A DNA stretch of 64,000 bases, from positions 248,001 through 312,000 of the forward strand of contig CAVXXB010000008.1 of assembly GCA_963765585.1 (NCBI GenBank). Direction: 5' to 3'. This document shows positions 46,605-55,004 of this stretch, piece after piece. Source of the stretch: CAVXXB01 sp963765585 (GTDB lineage Bacteria; Calditrichota; Calditrichia; JAJRVZ01). A model generated the notes under the pieces. That model saw only the letters and a program-made list of their open reading frames with translations, did no database searches and was not told the origin of the DNA. Both the position numbers and the translations under genes were made by a program. Every line of letters begins with the position of its first letter. Position 1 is the first letter of the stretch.

Positions 46605-47471
46605 TCAGAATTCTTTTACAATTGCAGACAGGTATTGTTTCATTTCATCAATATACTCTGGCCGCTGTAATGAAAATTCAATATTAGTTTTTATGAAATC
46701 CAACTTTGATCCCAGGTCGTATCTTTTTCCTTCAATTTGATACGAAAATATTCGTTCTCTCTTGAGCAATATCTGAAGAGCATCGGTCAATTGAACTTCA
46801 TTATTCTTATCCGGTTGTGTTTTCTCAATACTTTTAAAAATTTCAGGCGTTAGTATATACCGTCCGGCAATTGCCAGGTTTGACGGACTTTTCTTTAATT
46901 CAGGTTTTTCTACCAGGTTTGAGACTTCGCGAATGCTATCGTTTATCTCTTTTCCATCAATAATCCCAAAACGCCCAACCTTATCATCAGGAACTTCCTC
47001 CACTGCAATTATCGTTTGTTTATACTGTTCATACATATCGATTAATTGCTGTGTTACCGGGATGACAGACTTAATTATAGAATCTCCCAGAAGAACGGCG
47101 AATGGTTCGTTCCCGATATGCTGCGCCGCATAGAGAATTGCAGATCCAAGTCCACTCACCTCTTTTTGCCTGATAAAGTGAATATTTGCCATATCGCCAA
47201 TCCGTCGAATCTCGTTATAGGCATCAGTGGAATTATTCTGTTGTAAATAATATTCCAGATCGCTGTTCCGGTCAAAATGATCTTCAATTGCACGCTTCCC
47301 CTTGCCAATAATGATGAGTATGTCATCAATACCGGAATCAACGGCCTCTTCCACAACATATTGTATGGCTGGTTTATCGATAATCGGCAGCATTTCTTTG
47401 GGTTGGGCCTTTGTTGCCGGAAGAAATTTTGTTCCCAGGCCGGCTGCCGGAATGACTGCTTTTTTTACCAT
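46605..47471 (-). CDS. galU: UTP-glucose-1-phosphate uridylyltransferase
   Basis: 288 residues from the ATG at 47471 (MVKKAVIPAAGLGTKFLPAT); a Met three codons earlier is less likely. Nucleotidyl-transfer loop AGLGTKFLPATKAQPKEMLP, VEEAVDSGIDDILIIIGKGK, FAVLLGDSIIKSV with the metal Asp, and the sugar-binding region LVEKPELKKSPSN. Makes UDP-glucose from glucose-1-P; related enzymes also take glucuronate-1-P. It lies 13 bases after the glucuronokinase-like gene, as a pair. Confidence 0.9.
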   Translation of the reverse strand: MVKKAVIPAAGLGTKFLPATKAQPKEMLPIIDKPAIQYVVEEAVDSGIDDILIIIGKGKRAIEDHFDRNSDLEYYLQQNNSTDAYNEIRRIGDMANIHFIRQKEVSGLGSAILYAAQHIGNEPFAVLLGDSIIKSVIPVTQQLIDMYEQYKQTIIAVEEVPDDKVGRFGIIDGKEINDSIREVSNLVEKPELKKSPSNLAIAGRYILTPEIFKSIEKTQPDKNNEVQLTDALQILLKRERIFSYQIEGKRYDLGSKLDFIKTNIEFSLQRPEYIDEMKQYLSAIVKEF

Positions 47472-47484
47472 TGTATGCAAACTC

Positions 47485-48480
47485 CTAACTTATGAATGGT
47501 CGTATCACCCTTGCTTTTACATCACGCAGACCATTTTTCAGGCGATTTAACATTTCGTCATCGTGGTAGATTCCTATAATTGATCCACCGGAGCCGGCAA
47601 ATTTCGCCGATGCCCCACATGACCGTGCAATTTTTACCATCTGCATATTTTCATCACTAATATTCATTATTTTACAGCGCAGATCAAAATTTTCATTAAT
47701 CAAAGCATGTAAACGTATATTATCACCCTCGTTTATTGCATCTCTGCCCTCTCGTGCAATATCTGCGATGCGCTGAAGGGTTTCTACAACTACCGGATCA
47801 TTTTGCTCATATCGGACGCGGATGTCATTTAGTACAAACCCCGATACTTTACTCAGCTCAGTCTTATATGCCATATACAATTTGGGTAAATTTTCCTTTT
47901 TCAAATATGAATATTGACCATGCCCTTTTTTATCCATGAATTTTTTATCAAAATCCATATAGACACAACCTTCATATACTTGTATAACACGATCTTGCAA
48001 ACCCGCATTTATCCCTAATTCCTCTTTTTCCGTAGCAAGGATCAAGGATGGCAAGACTTCCTTCGGAATTTTAATGCCATAAAAACTAATCAAAGCCTTC
48101 ATCGTTGCAGTAATTATTGCGCTCGATCCCGCCATACCAACCTGTCTGGGAATCGTTGAATGATATCGGATAGTGAAATTTTTATTATCAATACGAAGGT
48201 CATGATCATGGCAGTATTCATATATCTTTTTTACAGATGCTTTTATCAAGCGATCGGCGCCATAATAACCATGAAGATTGATTGAATCCACAAGATCATA
48301 GATATTACGGTATATATGCATATCCTGGGGTTGCGGTTCTATGCGTAATTCAGGAGATTCATATAAGGATACATGGGCACCAAAATTACGGACACTTACC
48401 GAAATCGTTCGCCCATTATATCCATCGGAAGGATTGCCAAGTAGTCCTGCGCGTGCATAAGCGCGAGATTCAATAATCAT
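47485..48480 (-). CDS. GHMP kinase resembling plant glucuronokinase
   Basis: 331 residues. RAYARAGLLGNPSDGYNGRT at the start, ATP motif IPRQVGMAGSSAIITATMKA, EKEELGINAGLQDRVIQVYE and the third GHMP motif AKFAGSGGSIIGIYH. The N-terminal segment and INAGLQDRVIQVYEG are close to plant glucuronokinase (GlcAK), which makes glucuronate-1-phosphate for UDP-GlcA salvage. Followed at once by a UTP-sugar-1-P uridylyltransferase gene, so the two could turn a free uronic acid into UDP-uronate. The substrate is inferred; it could also be another sugar. Confidence 0.75.
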   Translation of the reverse strand: MIIESRAYARAGLLGNPSDGYNGRTISVSVRNFGAHVSLYESPELRIEPQPQDMHIYRNIYDLVDSINLHGYYGADRLIKASVKKIYEYCHDHDLRIDNKNFTIRYHSTIPRQVGMAGSSAIITATMKALISFYGIKIPKEVLPSLILATEKEELGINAGLQDRVIQVYEGCVYMDFDKKFMDKKGHGQYSYLKKENLPKLYMAYKTELSKVSGFVLNDIRVRYEQNDPVVVETLQRIADIAREGRDAINEGDNIRLHALINENFDLRCKIMNISDENMQMVKIARSCGASAKFAGSGGSIIGIYHDDEMLNRLKNGLRDVKARVIRPFIS

Positions 48481-48744
48481 TTAATATCCTGCCCTGCTAA
48501 TAATATTATTCATTCCAAATGAGACCCTGAAATTCTGAAATTAATTCAGTACAAGCAAGTTCAGGGTGACTTCATCTTCATCCCGAACTTGATTCGGGAT
48601 CTATATAGTGGCTAATTATCGGATGCTAATTTATAAAAAATACAAATAAGACTCAAAAAGATGATGCATGAGAAGATATATATATAAAAGAAATCTCTCG
48701 CAGAGTCGCAGAGACGCGAAAATATTTGAATAAAAAATCTGATA

Positions 48745-48895
48745 TAAGGGATTTGGAACTGGGAATTGGGACTTTGTTATTTGTAATTCGTAATTGGTAA
48801 TTTTAAACATTGCGCAATAATAACAGGCGGCAGATACCTAATTACCAGTTCCCAATTCCTAATTACCAATAACCAATTACAAATTACTCGTTTAT
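48745..48895. repeat. Large inverted repeat (MITE-like)
   Basis: Left half GGGAACTGGGAATTGGGAC ... GTAATTCGTAATTGGTAATT (48755-48800) is mirrored on the right (48836-48893: TTACCAGTTCCCAATTCC, TAACCAATTACAAATTAC), around a spacer with ACAGGCGGCAG. A similar word (AATTCGTAATTCGTTATTCG) is at 56686-56705. Confidence 0.6.
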
Positions 48896-48916
48896 AGTAT
48901 CTACAATAGGCTTTGC

Positions 48917-48941
48917 TTACCCCGGATTAATCCTGGGGTAA
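48917..48941. repeat. Palindrome, TTACCCCGGATTAATCCTGGGG
   Basis: Member of a palindrome family ACCCC(A/G)(A/G)GATTAATC(C/T)TGGGGT found only in the 48-57 kb lyase region of this window (also 54761-54782, 54827-54852, 56787-56806). Sits between the glucuronokinase pair and the alginate lyase gene; possible operator, terminator or repeat. Confidence 0.6.
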
Positions 48942-48973
48942 AAGAAAACAAGGGGTATTGAATCAAATAAATT

Positions 48974-50191
48974 TTACAAAACACAAGAATACAAGTTTAC
49001 CAGAAGTACGAAAGGATCATAACTTTTTGCAGATTTTAGATTTCTCACTTTGCGCAAATTCTTATAGAGGTCAATATACTTTGATTGATTTGCATATTCA
49101 CCATAAAAAAGTATGGAAAATGGTTCTCTTTCTGTGCTGGGAATTATTTGCTTGCCTTTCCATGAGGCTGGATTTCTGAGATAGGGGTACACATAATCCA
49201 TCGTTGTCTCAATACTGCCTCTTTCACTGTTAGTAACGCGCCAAAGATCAACATCCTGAAGTTCAGCCATTCGGAATAACAAGGCAAAGGCATTTAAATT
49301 AAACAAAGTGTAGTCAAATGACCGGGTTCTTTTTTCCTCCAGGGGAAATCGCCCATCCGAAGCAATCTGTTTTTCAAGCAGGGTATGATGTGCAAAATCC
49401 CAAATCATTTCGCTTGTATCATCATCGTCAGTAAAATTAGCATAAGCTGCCACCTGCACCGCCCACCAGGTACTGTGATTATTCCCTTGATTTTGCTCAT
49501 CAGTGCCATTTTTACTTGTTAACATCCAATTCAGATATGATCTAAACCAATTTTTTAGTTCTGCCTTATCTTTATCCAGCCATTGTCCGCTGGCCTCAAT
49601 AAACCCTAAAAATGTGATCATTTTTGCCAAACGGTGGGTATCAATAATTCCAACTCCCCGGCCACTACTTTTATTTGGGATCGCCTGACCGTAATCAAGA
49701 TGTGGGTTCATGCGTGTTTCATCATCAATAAACCAAACTCTCAGCAGATATAGAGCGCGATCTGTATACTCCGGTTTATTTAGAAAAAAACCAGCCATGC
49801 TGAGAATACTTACTGTCTGATGCATTTTCTGAAGACCGTTTTTGTGATCCATGAACCGATCCGGATTTCTCAGGCCATCTTTCCGGATGTAAGGTCCGTC
49901 CGGATCATCCGGATTTGGCCACCAGTAGGGACTTTCACTGTAATAATCATGTGGATCACCACTTATGGCTTTACCCTTGCTAAAGGTCACAGACCAGGGA
50001 CCTTGGTCCATACAATATTCCGCCATTTCCCTTAACTCTCGGACGAATGGTTTAATGTTTGCGTCGTCATTGACAATGGCAGATTTTATCAGTTGAACTT
50101 GTTCAGGTGTAAAGACAAGATAATTTGAACTGGCAGAGACAAATTTGGATAAAATAATGAGGCTAGTGAATATATATGTTAACTTTTTCAT
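48974..50191 (-). CDS. Alginate_lyase-family secreted enzyme
   Basis: 405 residues with a signal peptide (YIFTSLIILSKFVSASS). Matches the Alginate_lyase (PF05426) alpha/alpha-toroid pattern: GDPHDYYSESPYWWPNPDDP, DGLRNPDRFMDHKNGLQKM, YTDRALYLLRVWFIDDETRM, LDYGQAIPNKSSGRGVGIID, EQNQGNNHSTWWAVQVAAYA with the likely catalytic Asn-His-Ser/Tyr set, and SFDYTLFNLNAFALLFRMAE. Predicted to cut uronate polymers (alginate or glucuronan-like) by beta-elimination; the exact substrate is inferred. It has no T9SS tail, so it probably stays periplasmic, unlike its surface-exported neighbours. Confidence 0.85.
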   Translation of the reverse strand: MKKLTYIFTSLIILSKFVSASSNYLVFTPEQVQLIKSAIVNDDANIKPFVRELREMAEYCMDQGPWSVTFSKGKAISGDPHDYYSESPYWWPNPDDPDGPYIRKDGLRNPDRFMDHKNGLQKMHQTVSILSMAGFFLNKPEYTDRALYLLRVWFIDDETRMNPHLDYGQAIPNKSSGRGVGIIDTHRLAKMITFLGFIEASGQWLDKDKAELKNWFRSYLNWMLTSKNGTDEQNQGNNHSTWWAVQVAAYANFTDDDDTSEMIWDFAHHTLLEKQIASDGRFPLEEKRTRSFDYTLFNLNAFALLFRMAELQDVDLWRVTNSERGSIETTMDYVYPYLRNPASWKGKQIIPSTEREPFSILFYGEYANQSKYIDLYKNLRKVRNLKSAKSYDPFVLLVNLYSCVL

Positions 50192-50411
50192 ATTATTCGG
50201 TGTTTTAAATATAGGATTAATTTTTATTTTGGACAGGATAACAGGATAAATGGATTAAATTATCGTCATCCTGAACCCGGTTCAGGATCTATAAATTTAA
50301 GATGCTGAAATAAATTCAGCATGACCGGTTGGCACTTAATACTAATTGAAGAAAATAATTTTTATCCGTGTTATCCGCGTTCTATTTATTTCATTTTGGT
50401 ATCGTATGATA
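50192..50411. repeat. Composite palindromic element between lyase genes
   Basis: Left end GGACAGGATAACAGGATAA (50231-50249), hairpin ATCCTGAACCCGGTTCAGGAT (50268-50288), hairpin ATGCTGAAATAAATTCAGCAT (50302-50322), right end TTTATCCGTGTTATCCGCGT (50361-50380). Same parts in inverse order at 52633-52812 and 55005-55160. Confidence 0.7.
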
Positions 50412-51347
50412 TTACTTAATGAGGATCATCTTTTTCATCTGAGAGAAAGACCCGGAACGCAGCCTGTAGTGATAGATTCCTGATGCCAAATGTGAAGCAT
50501 CATAGTTAACCTCATGCTGACCAGCATATAACCTTTGATTCAGAATGGTGTCAATTTTATGCCCCAGGCTATTATAAATCTCAATTACCGTCTCTCCGGC
50601 TTCCGCTATTGAAAACACAATGCGTGTTTCCGGATTAAACGGATTGGGATAGTTTTGAGACAGATGGTATGAATGGCTAATACCAGGTCTCTCTATAGAG
50701 GTTACATCGAGAAATTTTGCCTGTATTGCCTTATCTGCATCCATTATTAAACTATCTGGATTCAAATCACCGCTAAGAGCGCCACTCCAGCTATCAAATA
50801 TCCAGTCATCATCTGGAACGGCAGTTACCCATACCACTGTTCCCGGTGAATAACTATTTCCCGGTGGATCATACAAAAGCTGGCCCTTTCCTATAATCCA
50901 TGGGACAATTTTATACTGTGTGGGTGGTGAAAACCTGGCAATAACCGTCTTATCATCATCAATGTAGATGCTGTCAACGGGATTTGTACCACTTAAATCC
51001 CCACTCCATTCAGAAAAGGTCCAGTCATCTAAAGGCACTGCAGTAAGCGTTACCCAGGTTCCAACCTCATACAACCCGCCCACCGGATCCAACTCAACAC
51101 TACCTGAACCATCCAGCTGGATAGAAAGAACCTTTGGAATGAGCGGATTATTTAACCAATTTGGTCCGACACTATCCGGTGTAACCGGTCTTCTTTTAAT
51201 ATCTTCAAGCGAGAATTCGTCACTGCCTATATCAAGTTTTCCCTGTATACGGGCCTGACCATCAAAATCATCAATGATAAAACTAAAATCACCCGTAGCA
51301 GAATCAATAGCCGGACTATTCTCTGAGAGTGCGCCACAAACCATCAT
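50412..51347 (-). CDS. C-terminal part of the PL6-like lyase: repeats and T9SS sorting domain (separate frame)
   Basis: About 311 residues read in a different frame from the lyase domain upstream; the junction is near 51330. It starts with SENSPAIDSATGDFSFIID, the normal end of a PL6 domain, then two divergent InlB-like beta repeats with GxVxLDPxGGxYxxGTxVxLTAxPxDDWxFxxWSGDLSG-type sequence (about 70-140 and 145-215), then a T9SS type A sorting domain (NYPNPFNPETRIVFSIAEAG ... KKMILIK). Translated alone it has no signal peptide, so it is most likely the 3' part of one 725-residue lyase gene carrying a one-base shift. Confidence 0.8.
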   Translation of the reverse strand: MMVCGALSENSPAIDSATGDFSFIIDDFDGQARIQGKLDIGSDEFSLEDIKRRPVTPDSVGPNWLNNPLIPKVLSIQLDGSGSVELDPVGGLYEVGTWVTLTAVPLDDWTFSEWSGDLSGTNPVDSIYIDDDKTVIARFSPPTQYKIVPWIIGKGQLLYDPPGNSYSPGTVVWVTAVPDDDWIFDSWSGALSGDLNPDSLIMDADKAIQAKFLDVTSIERPGISHSYHLSQNYPNPFNPETRIVFSIAEAGETVIEIYNSLGHKIDTILNQRLYAGQHEVNYDASHLASGIYHYRLRSGSFSQMKKMILIK

Positions 51348-52587
51348 TTTCCAATGCTAATAAAGGATCAGTAATTAAAATTCCTTCTGGTTGGGTAATT
51401 CCCAGGCTGGCTCCATAAAAGATATTGGATATCCAGGTCATATTTTCAGGTTCATCATCCTGATCAATCAGGGGACTCCTTGTTCCGGATACAATATTAT
51501 TGCCAATGGTACAATCAAGTGGTGGCAGTGATCTTTCGGTACTCACACCGGTGCCGATTGTGATGTTTCTGTAATTCTCGGTAAAGGTATTATGTAATAT
51601 TTGTGCGTTTTTTACTTGAAAATATCGGTTTAGCGGGGAGTTTGGCACACCGTTCTCAATTGAGAGCGCAGATCTTGAGCCGTTACCGCCAAGTTGAGTA
51701 AAATAGTTATTATAAATAATATGATCTTCACCGATGACACGAATTCCACCGGACTGACTATTGCCATTTCCATTAAAATAATTATTATATATTTTACCGT
51801 GATTACCATGACGTAATGTAAGAGTTCCTTCACACTCGTAAAACGTATTGTAGCGAAACGTGTTATTACCCGATTTGTTTGAGATTATCTCAATTTCTCC
51901 GTCGCAGTTTTCAAAATAATTACTTTCTACCACGGAGTAGGAATCATTCATGGAGTAATCGCTGGTTCCTATGCGGATGGTTTCACCGCCATTAAAACCC
52001 AGATTGGGACGATAGCCAAAGTAATTGTGATCGATACGGTGATAGTGTGCCGGCGGATTGGCCACCCTGTCAAACCAGATAACCAGTGTTGTACCGTCAT
52101 GGTTTTTACCATAGAAATAGCAGTGATCCACACGGTTATTAGTGCCGTACACAGAAACCCATTTATATCCAGTGCCCACGCTCTCCGGATTGTAGTTTAT
52201 TATACCGGTATTTGTCAGGCGGCAATGATGGGATTCAGTTCCATCCCGGAATTCAATTACCGCGCTGCTGCTATTACTTCTGCCATTGAGGAACCGTAAG
52301 CCATCAACCACCAGATATGTGCCGGCAATTCTGAGAGAGGCAATTCCGGTCAAATTTACAAAACCAGGAGTTTCCGCCCTGAGCAGAATTGGATTACCCT
52401 CTTCCCCATTACCTGAAAATACAATATATGAGTTATGCCAGACACCATTTGCCATAGTCAATGTGTCGCCAGGCTGGGCCACATCCATGGCACTGTTTAT
52501 TTCTTCCGCAGTCCTAACATAATAGTCGGTTGCTGTCGAGATTCCAAAGAGTAACAACAGAGCGAGTATCAGGTAATTGAGTTTCAT
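51316..52587 (-). CDS. PL6-like alginate/chondroitin lyase (N-terminal lyase domain)
   Basis: 423 residues before the frame ends. Signal peptide YLILALLLLFGISTATDY, then the chondroitinase-B/PL6 right-handed beta-helix: YYVRTAEEINSAMDVAQPGD, NGVWHNSYIVFSGNGEEGN, CYFYGKNHDGTTLVIW, HRIDHNYFGYRPNLGFNGG, EIISNKSGNNTFRYNTFYEC and LRHGNHGKIYNNYFNGNG, where the K-S-G-N and R-H-G-N segments hold the Ca/Lys-Arg-type active-site residues seen in PL6. Acts on alginate or dermatan-type chains by beta-elimination. Frame breaks near 51330; the rest (repeats and T9SS tail) follows in another frame. Confidence 0.87.
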   Translation of the reverse strand: MKLNYLILALLLLFGISTATDYYVRTAEEINSAMDVAQPGDTLTMANGVWHNSYIVFSGNGEEGNPILLRAETPGFVNLTGIASLRIAGTYLVVDGLRFLNGRSNSSSAVIEFRDGTESHHCRLTNTGIINYNPESVGTGYKWVSVYGTNNRVDHCYFYGKNHDGTTLVIWFDRVANPPAHYHRIDHNYFGYRPNLGFNGGETIRIGTSDYSMNDSYSVVESNYFENCDGEIEIISNKSGNNTFRYNTFYECEGTLTLRHGNHGKIYNNYFNGNGNSQSGGIRVIGEDHIIYNNYFTQLGGNGSRSALSIENGVPNSPLNRYFQVKNAQILHNTFTENYRNITIGTGVSTERSLPPLDCTIGNNIVSGTRSPLIDQDDEPENMTWISNIFYGASLGITQPEGILITDPLLALENDGLWRTLRE

Positions 52588-52830
52588 AATTTTTCTTTCA
52601 TAAATTCTGTTGTTTGTTGATTGCTATTTATTGAACATAGATGACACGGAATACGCGGATTACCGTGGATAAAAATTGTTTTCGTCAGCAAGTATTAAAT
52701 GCCATCCGGTCATGCTGAATCCTGACCTGTCGTCAGGACAGGTTTATTTCAGCATCTTAAATTTAAAGATCCTGAACCAAGTTCAGGATGACGAGAGTAT
52801 TATCCTGTTATCTTTTCAAAAAATATAATA
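52588..52830. repeat. Composite palindromic element after lyase genes
   Basis: ACGGAATACGCGGATTACCG (52646-52665), split hairpin ATGCTGAA...TTCAGCAT with an inner CCTGACCTGTCGTCAGG (52712-52755), hairpin ATCCTGAACCAAGTTCAGGAT (52769-52789), TTATCCTGTTATC (52800-52812). Same building blocks as the elements at 50231 and 55005. Confidence 0.68.
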
Positions 52831-53196
52831 TTATTTTATTAAAATCATTTTTCGCGTCTTTACTGACCCTGAATTTGTCATAAGTGAATATATATATACG
52901 CCGCTTGCCATATTGCCGGCATCCCAATTAACCATATATGCGCCAGCAGGCTGGCTTTCATTCACCAAAGTTACAACTTTTTGTCCTAGTGTATTGAATA
53001 TACTTAACTCCACATCACTGACAGCCGATAGCCGATAGCCAATAGCCGTTACCGGATTAAACGGATTGGGATAATTCTGATGCAACACACTGGTAACTGG
53101 TAACACCTCTGTGCCCTTTGACATGACTGAAACAGCCGGGCCGAGGCGGTCTTCCAACTGGGCAATATAGAGTGACCGTGGTTCCAGGCCGGGCAT
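52831..53196 (-). CDS. T9SS sorting domain of the secreted beta-helix protein (separate frame)
   Basis: Up to 121 residues holding EGSNMPGLEPRSLYIAQLED just upstream and the T9SS type A domain QNYPNPFNPVTAIGYRLSAV ... SVKTRKMILIK. Read upstream past the ATG, the frame continues GQRPPAPFPDDDGYIEGSNM into the beta-helix gene, so this is its 3' part displaced by a one-base shift at the G-run 53298-53302. The stretch IGYRLSAVSDV is encoded by a copy of a dispersed repeat (53018-53048). Confidence 0.75.
   Translation of the reverse strand: MPGLEPRSLYIAQLEDRLGPAVSVMSKGTEVLPVTSVLHQNYPNPFNPVTAIGYRLSAVSDVELSIFNTLGQKVVTLVNESQPAGAYMVNWDAGNMASGVYIYSLMTNSGSVKTRKMILIK
53018..53048. repeat. Dispersed repeat copy inside a coding sequence
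   Basis: CTGACAGCCGATAGCC (53018-53033) is identical to 56838-56853 in an intergenic space; similar words GCTTTCGGCTTTCGGCTATC occur at 56729-56748. Here it encodes part of a T9SS sorting domain. Confidence 0.65.
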
Positions 53197-53221
53197 ATTT
53201 GATCCTTCTATATATCCATCA

Positions 53222-54730
53222 TCATCTGGAAATGGTGCCGGGGGGCGTTGACCGGTGATATTTCCTATACATCCGATCGCATAATTCTGAGCATGTCGGG
53301 GGTTGCTGGACGATTAGGTCACCATTGTTCATATCACATGCCCATGCAACTGAATGAGCGATTGACCAACCATGACTGGTGCCGTAAAATCCGCGGTTAT
53401 ATAAGCCCAGCATACGCGGATTAAGACCAGGTCGCGGGCCATCCAATTCGACCAGGTTGTCATAGAGAATTCCCATGGTCCATCTGCGATGCCCTTCGCT
53501 GCTGGTATAGGCACCTGAGGATGTACAATCCACAAATACACAACCGGATACCCAGCTCGTTCCATTTGAAACATAATGATGCCGTCCGTTTGTTGCATGA
53601 CAATTTTTAAAAAGAATTTGCTGTGATGCGGTATACAATTGAAAATTGTATCTGAGCCCTCCCTCAACGGCAGAAACCGGATCCAGAGCATTACAATTTT
53701 CAACAGTAACCCGGGTTGCGGTATTGGTCCTGATGCCCGATAATCCAAAATGCAGCATGGTACAATCACGAACCCAGGCATCTTCTATCTGATAAAGATC
53801 AATAGCATTCCAGGCATGATTCGGATCACTACCACCTAAGGTCTGAATATCGATGCGTAAATTTTCGATACCGATCTGTGTTTTTATATTGAAACGGGTA
53901 TATTTGTAAATATAGGATTGAGACAATGCCCTTATTAGATGATTATAAATCGGGGCTCCGACGGTAATTTTATTACCATCTATTTCTTTGATAAACCGGT
54001 TAAAAACCAGCGGTTGTGATCCTTCCGACCAGGGCACATCAACACCCGGTTCCGCGCCGGTTGAGTCAGAATAGGTACCGCCATAATCAATTGCCTCAAG
54101 CCACTCTTTGGTGCAGGGGTGGACAACAATAATATTATCACCTACCTGGTAATTTGCGGCGTTTTCCACCTCAAATGTTCTATCCCCGACTAACACAGTA
54201 TCAGAAATAATATTTACCACTGACCCTGATTCCCCATCTGCCCATTTGGTTGTTCCGCCACCACCCGCCACAATCACCGTTCTTTGTACAGGATTATTGC
54301 CAGTTGCCTTTAGAATCGTATTCTGCAATGGATCACTTCCATCACCCACACCACGAAGTACCACACCATTAAAACCAAACTTTATGGTTCCCTGTATTTC
54401 ATACTCACCGGCTTTTAAAAGCAATGCCCCACGTATACCGTTGCTATCAGCGGGCATCAGCGCGATCTGAAATAAGGCATTTTGAATATGAGCGGTATTA
54501 TCCCCCTCGATGGGTTCGATTTCACTAACAACCGGTACATTGGGAATTGGTTCTTCGCCGTTTTTATATCCGGCATAACTAAAATCCGGTATACGGTTTT
54601 TATTTTCGTCCTGTTCATAAACCAGGTTATTTTGATCATCATAATATACAATATTTGATTGCCAGGGGGTTTGGGATAAAAGCATTGATGGCAAAAGGAC
54701 AATTAAAACAAATATTGATATTTTATTCAC
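53222..54730 (-). CDS. Secreted parallel beta-helix protein, possible polysaccharide lyase
   Basis: 502 residues. Signal peptide ISIFVLIVLLPSMLLSQ, a pectate-lyase-3-like opening (IQNALFQIALMPADSNGIRG, LLLKAGEYEIQGTIKFGFNG, VVLRGVGDGSDPLQNTILKA), then coils of a right-handed beta-helix with DLYQIEDAWVRDCTMLHFG, VTVENCNALDPVSAVEGGLR and HRRWTMGILYDNL. His/Arg-rich motifs NGRHHYVSNGTSW and EGHRRW could be active-site residues. Frame breaks near 53300, after NNGDLIVQQPP; the T9SS tail continues in another frame, so the intact product would be about 630 residues. Substrate unknown; alginate or another uronate polymer is guessed from neighbours. Confidence 0.75.
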   Translation of the reverse strand: MNKISIFVLIVLLPSMLLSQTPWQSNIVYYDDQNNLVYEQDENKNRIPDFSYAGYKNGEEPIPNVPVVSEIEPIEGDNTAHIQNALFQIALMPADSNGIRGALLLKAGEYEIQGTIKFGFNGVVLRGVGDGSDPLQNTILKATGNNPVQRTVIVAGGGGTTKWADGESGSVVNIISDTVLVGDRTFEVENAANYQVGDNIIVVHPCTKEWLEAIDYGGTYSDSTGAEPGVDVPWSEGSQPLVFNRFIKEIDGNKITVGAPIYNHLIRALSQSYIYKYTRFNIKTQIGIENLRIDIQTLGGSDPNHAWNAIDLYQIEDAWVRDCTMLHFGLSGIRTNTATRVTVENCNALDPVSAVEGGLRYNFQLYTASQQILFKNCHATNGRHHYVSNGTSWVSGCVFVDCTSSGAYTSSEGHRRWTMGILYDNLVELDGPRPGLNPRMLGLYNRGFYGTSHGWSIAHSVAWACDMNNGDLIVQQPPTCSELCDRMYRKYHRSTPPGTISR

Positions 54731-54760
54731 GGAATATTCCTTAACCTTTTCTCTCCTTAT

Positions 54761-54782
54761 ACCCCAAGATTAATCTTGGGGT
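54761..54782. promoter_or_regulatory. Perfect palindrome upstream of the beta-helix gene (possible operator)
   Basis: ACCCCAAGATTAATCTTGGGG plus T, perfect 22-base palindrome, 31 bases before the ATG at 54730. Could be a dimeric regulator site, an RNA hairpin in the leader, or simply a dispersed repeat copy. Confidence 0.4.
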
Positions 54783-54826
54783 AAGCAAAATATAAGATAT
54801 ATTGTAAATAATGATATTATACGATT

Positions 54827-54852
54827 TTACCCCAGGATTAATCCTTGGGTAA
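54827..54852. repeat. Palindrome TTACCCCAGGATTAATCCTT type
   Basis: 26-base near-palindrome, second member in the same gap, 45 bases from the first. Confidence 0.55.
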
Positions 54853-55004
54853 TCAAAAAAACTACTTAACACAATTTAAATATTACTTATCACTTTTAAT
54901 GTGATTTATTTAACTTTAAAACAGGAATTTTCAAAAAAATAGCCGGGCAATAACATTCTACCCGGCTGAGAATATTTCTGGTATAATCATATCCGGTTTT
55001 TTTT

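Larger units (their letters stand above)
48481..48973. other. 493-bp gap made of palindromic repeats
   Basis: Contains hairpin ATCCCGAACTTGATTCGGGAT (48580-48600), a nested hairpin with CTGAAATTAATTCAG (48535-48549), CTCTCGCAGAGTCGCAGAGA (48696-48715), a 150-bp inverted repeat (48745-48895) and a palindrome (48917-48941). No gene recognised. Confidence 0.65.

Noticed and set aside
48481..48973. Possible CRISPR array
   Set aside because: The repeats are different palindromes, not one regularly spaced direct repeat with unique spacers; no cas genes nearby.
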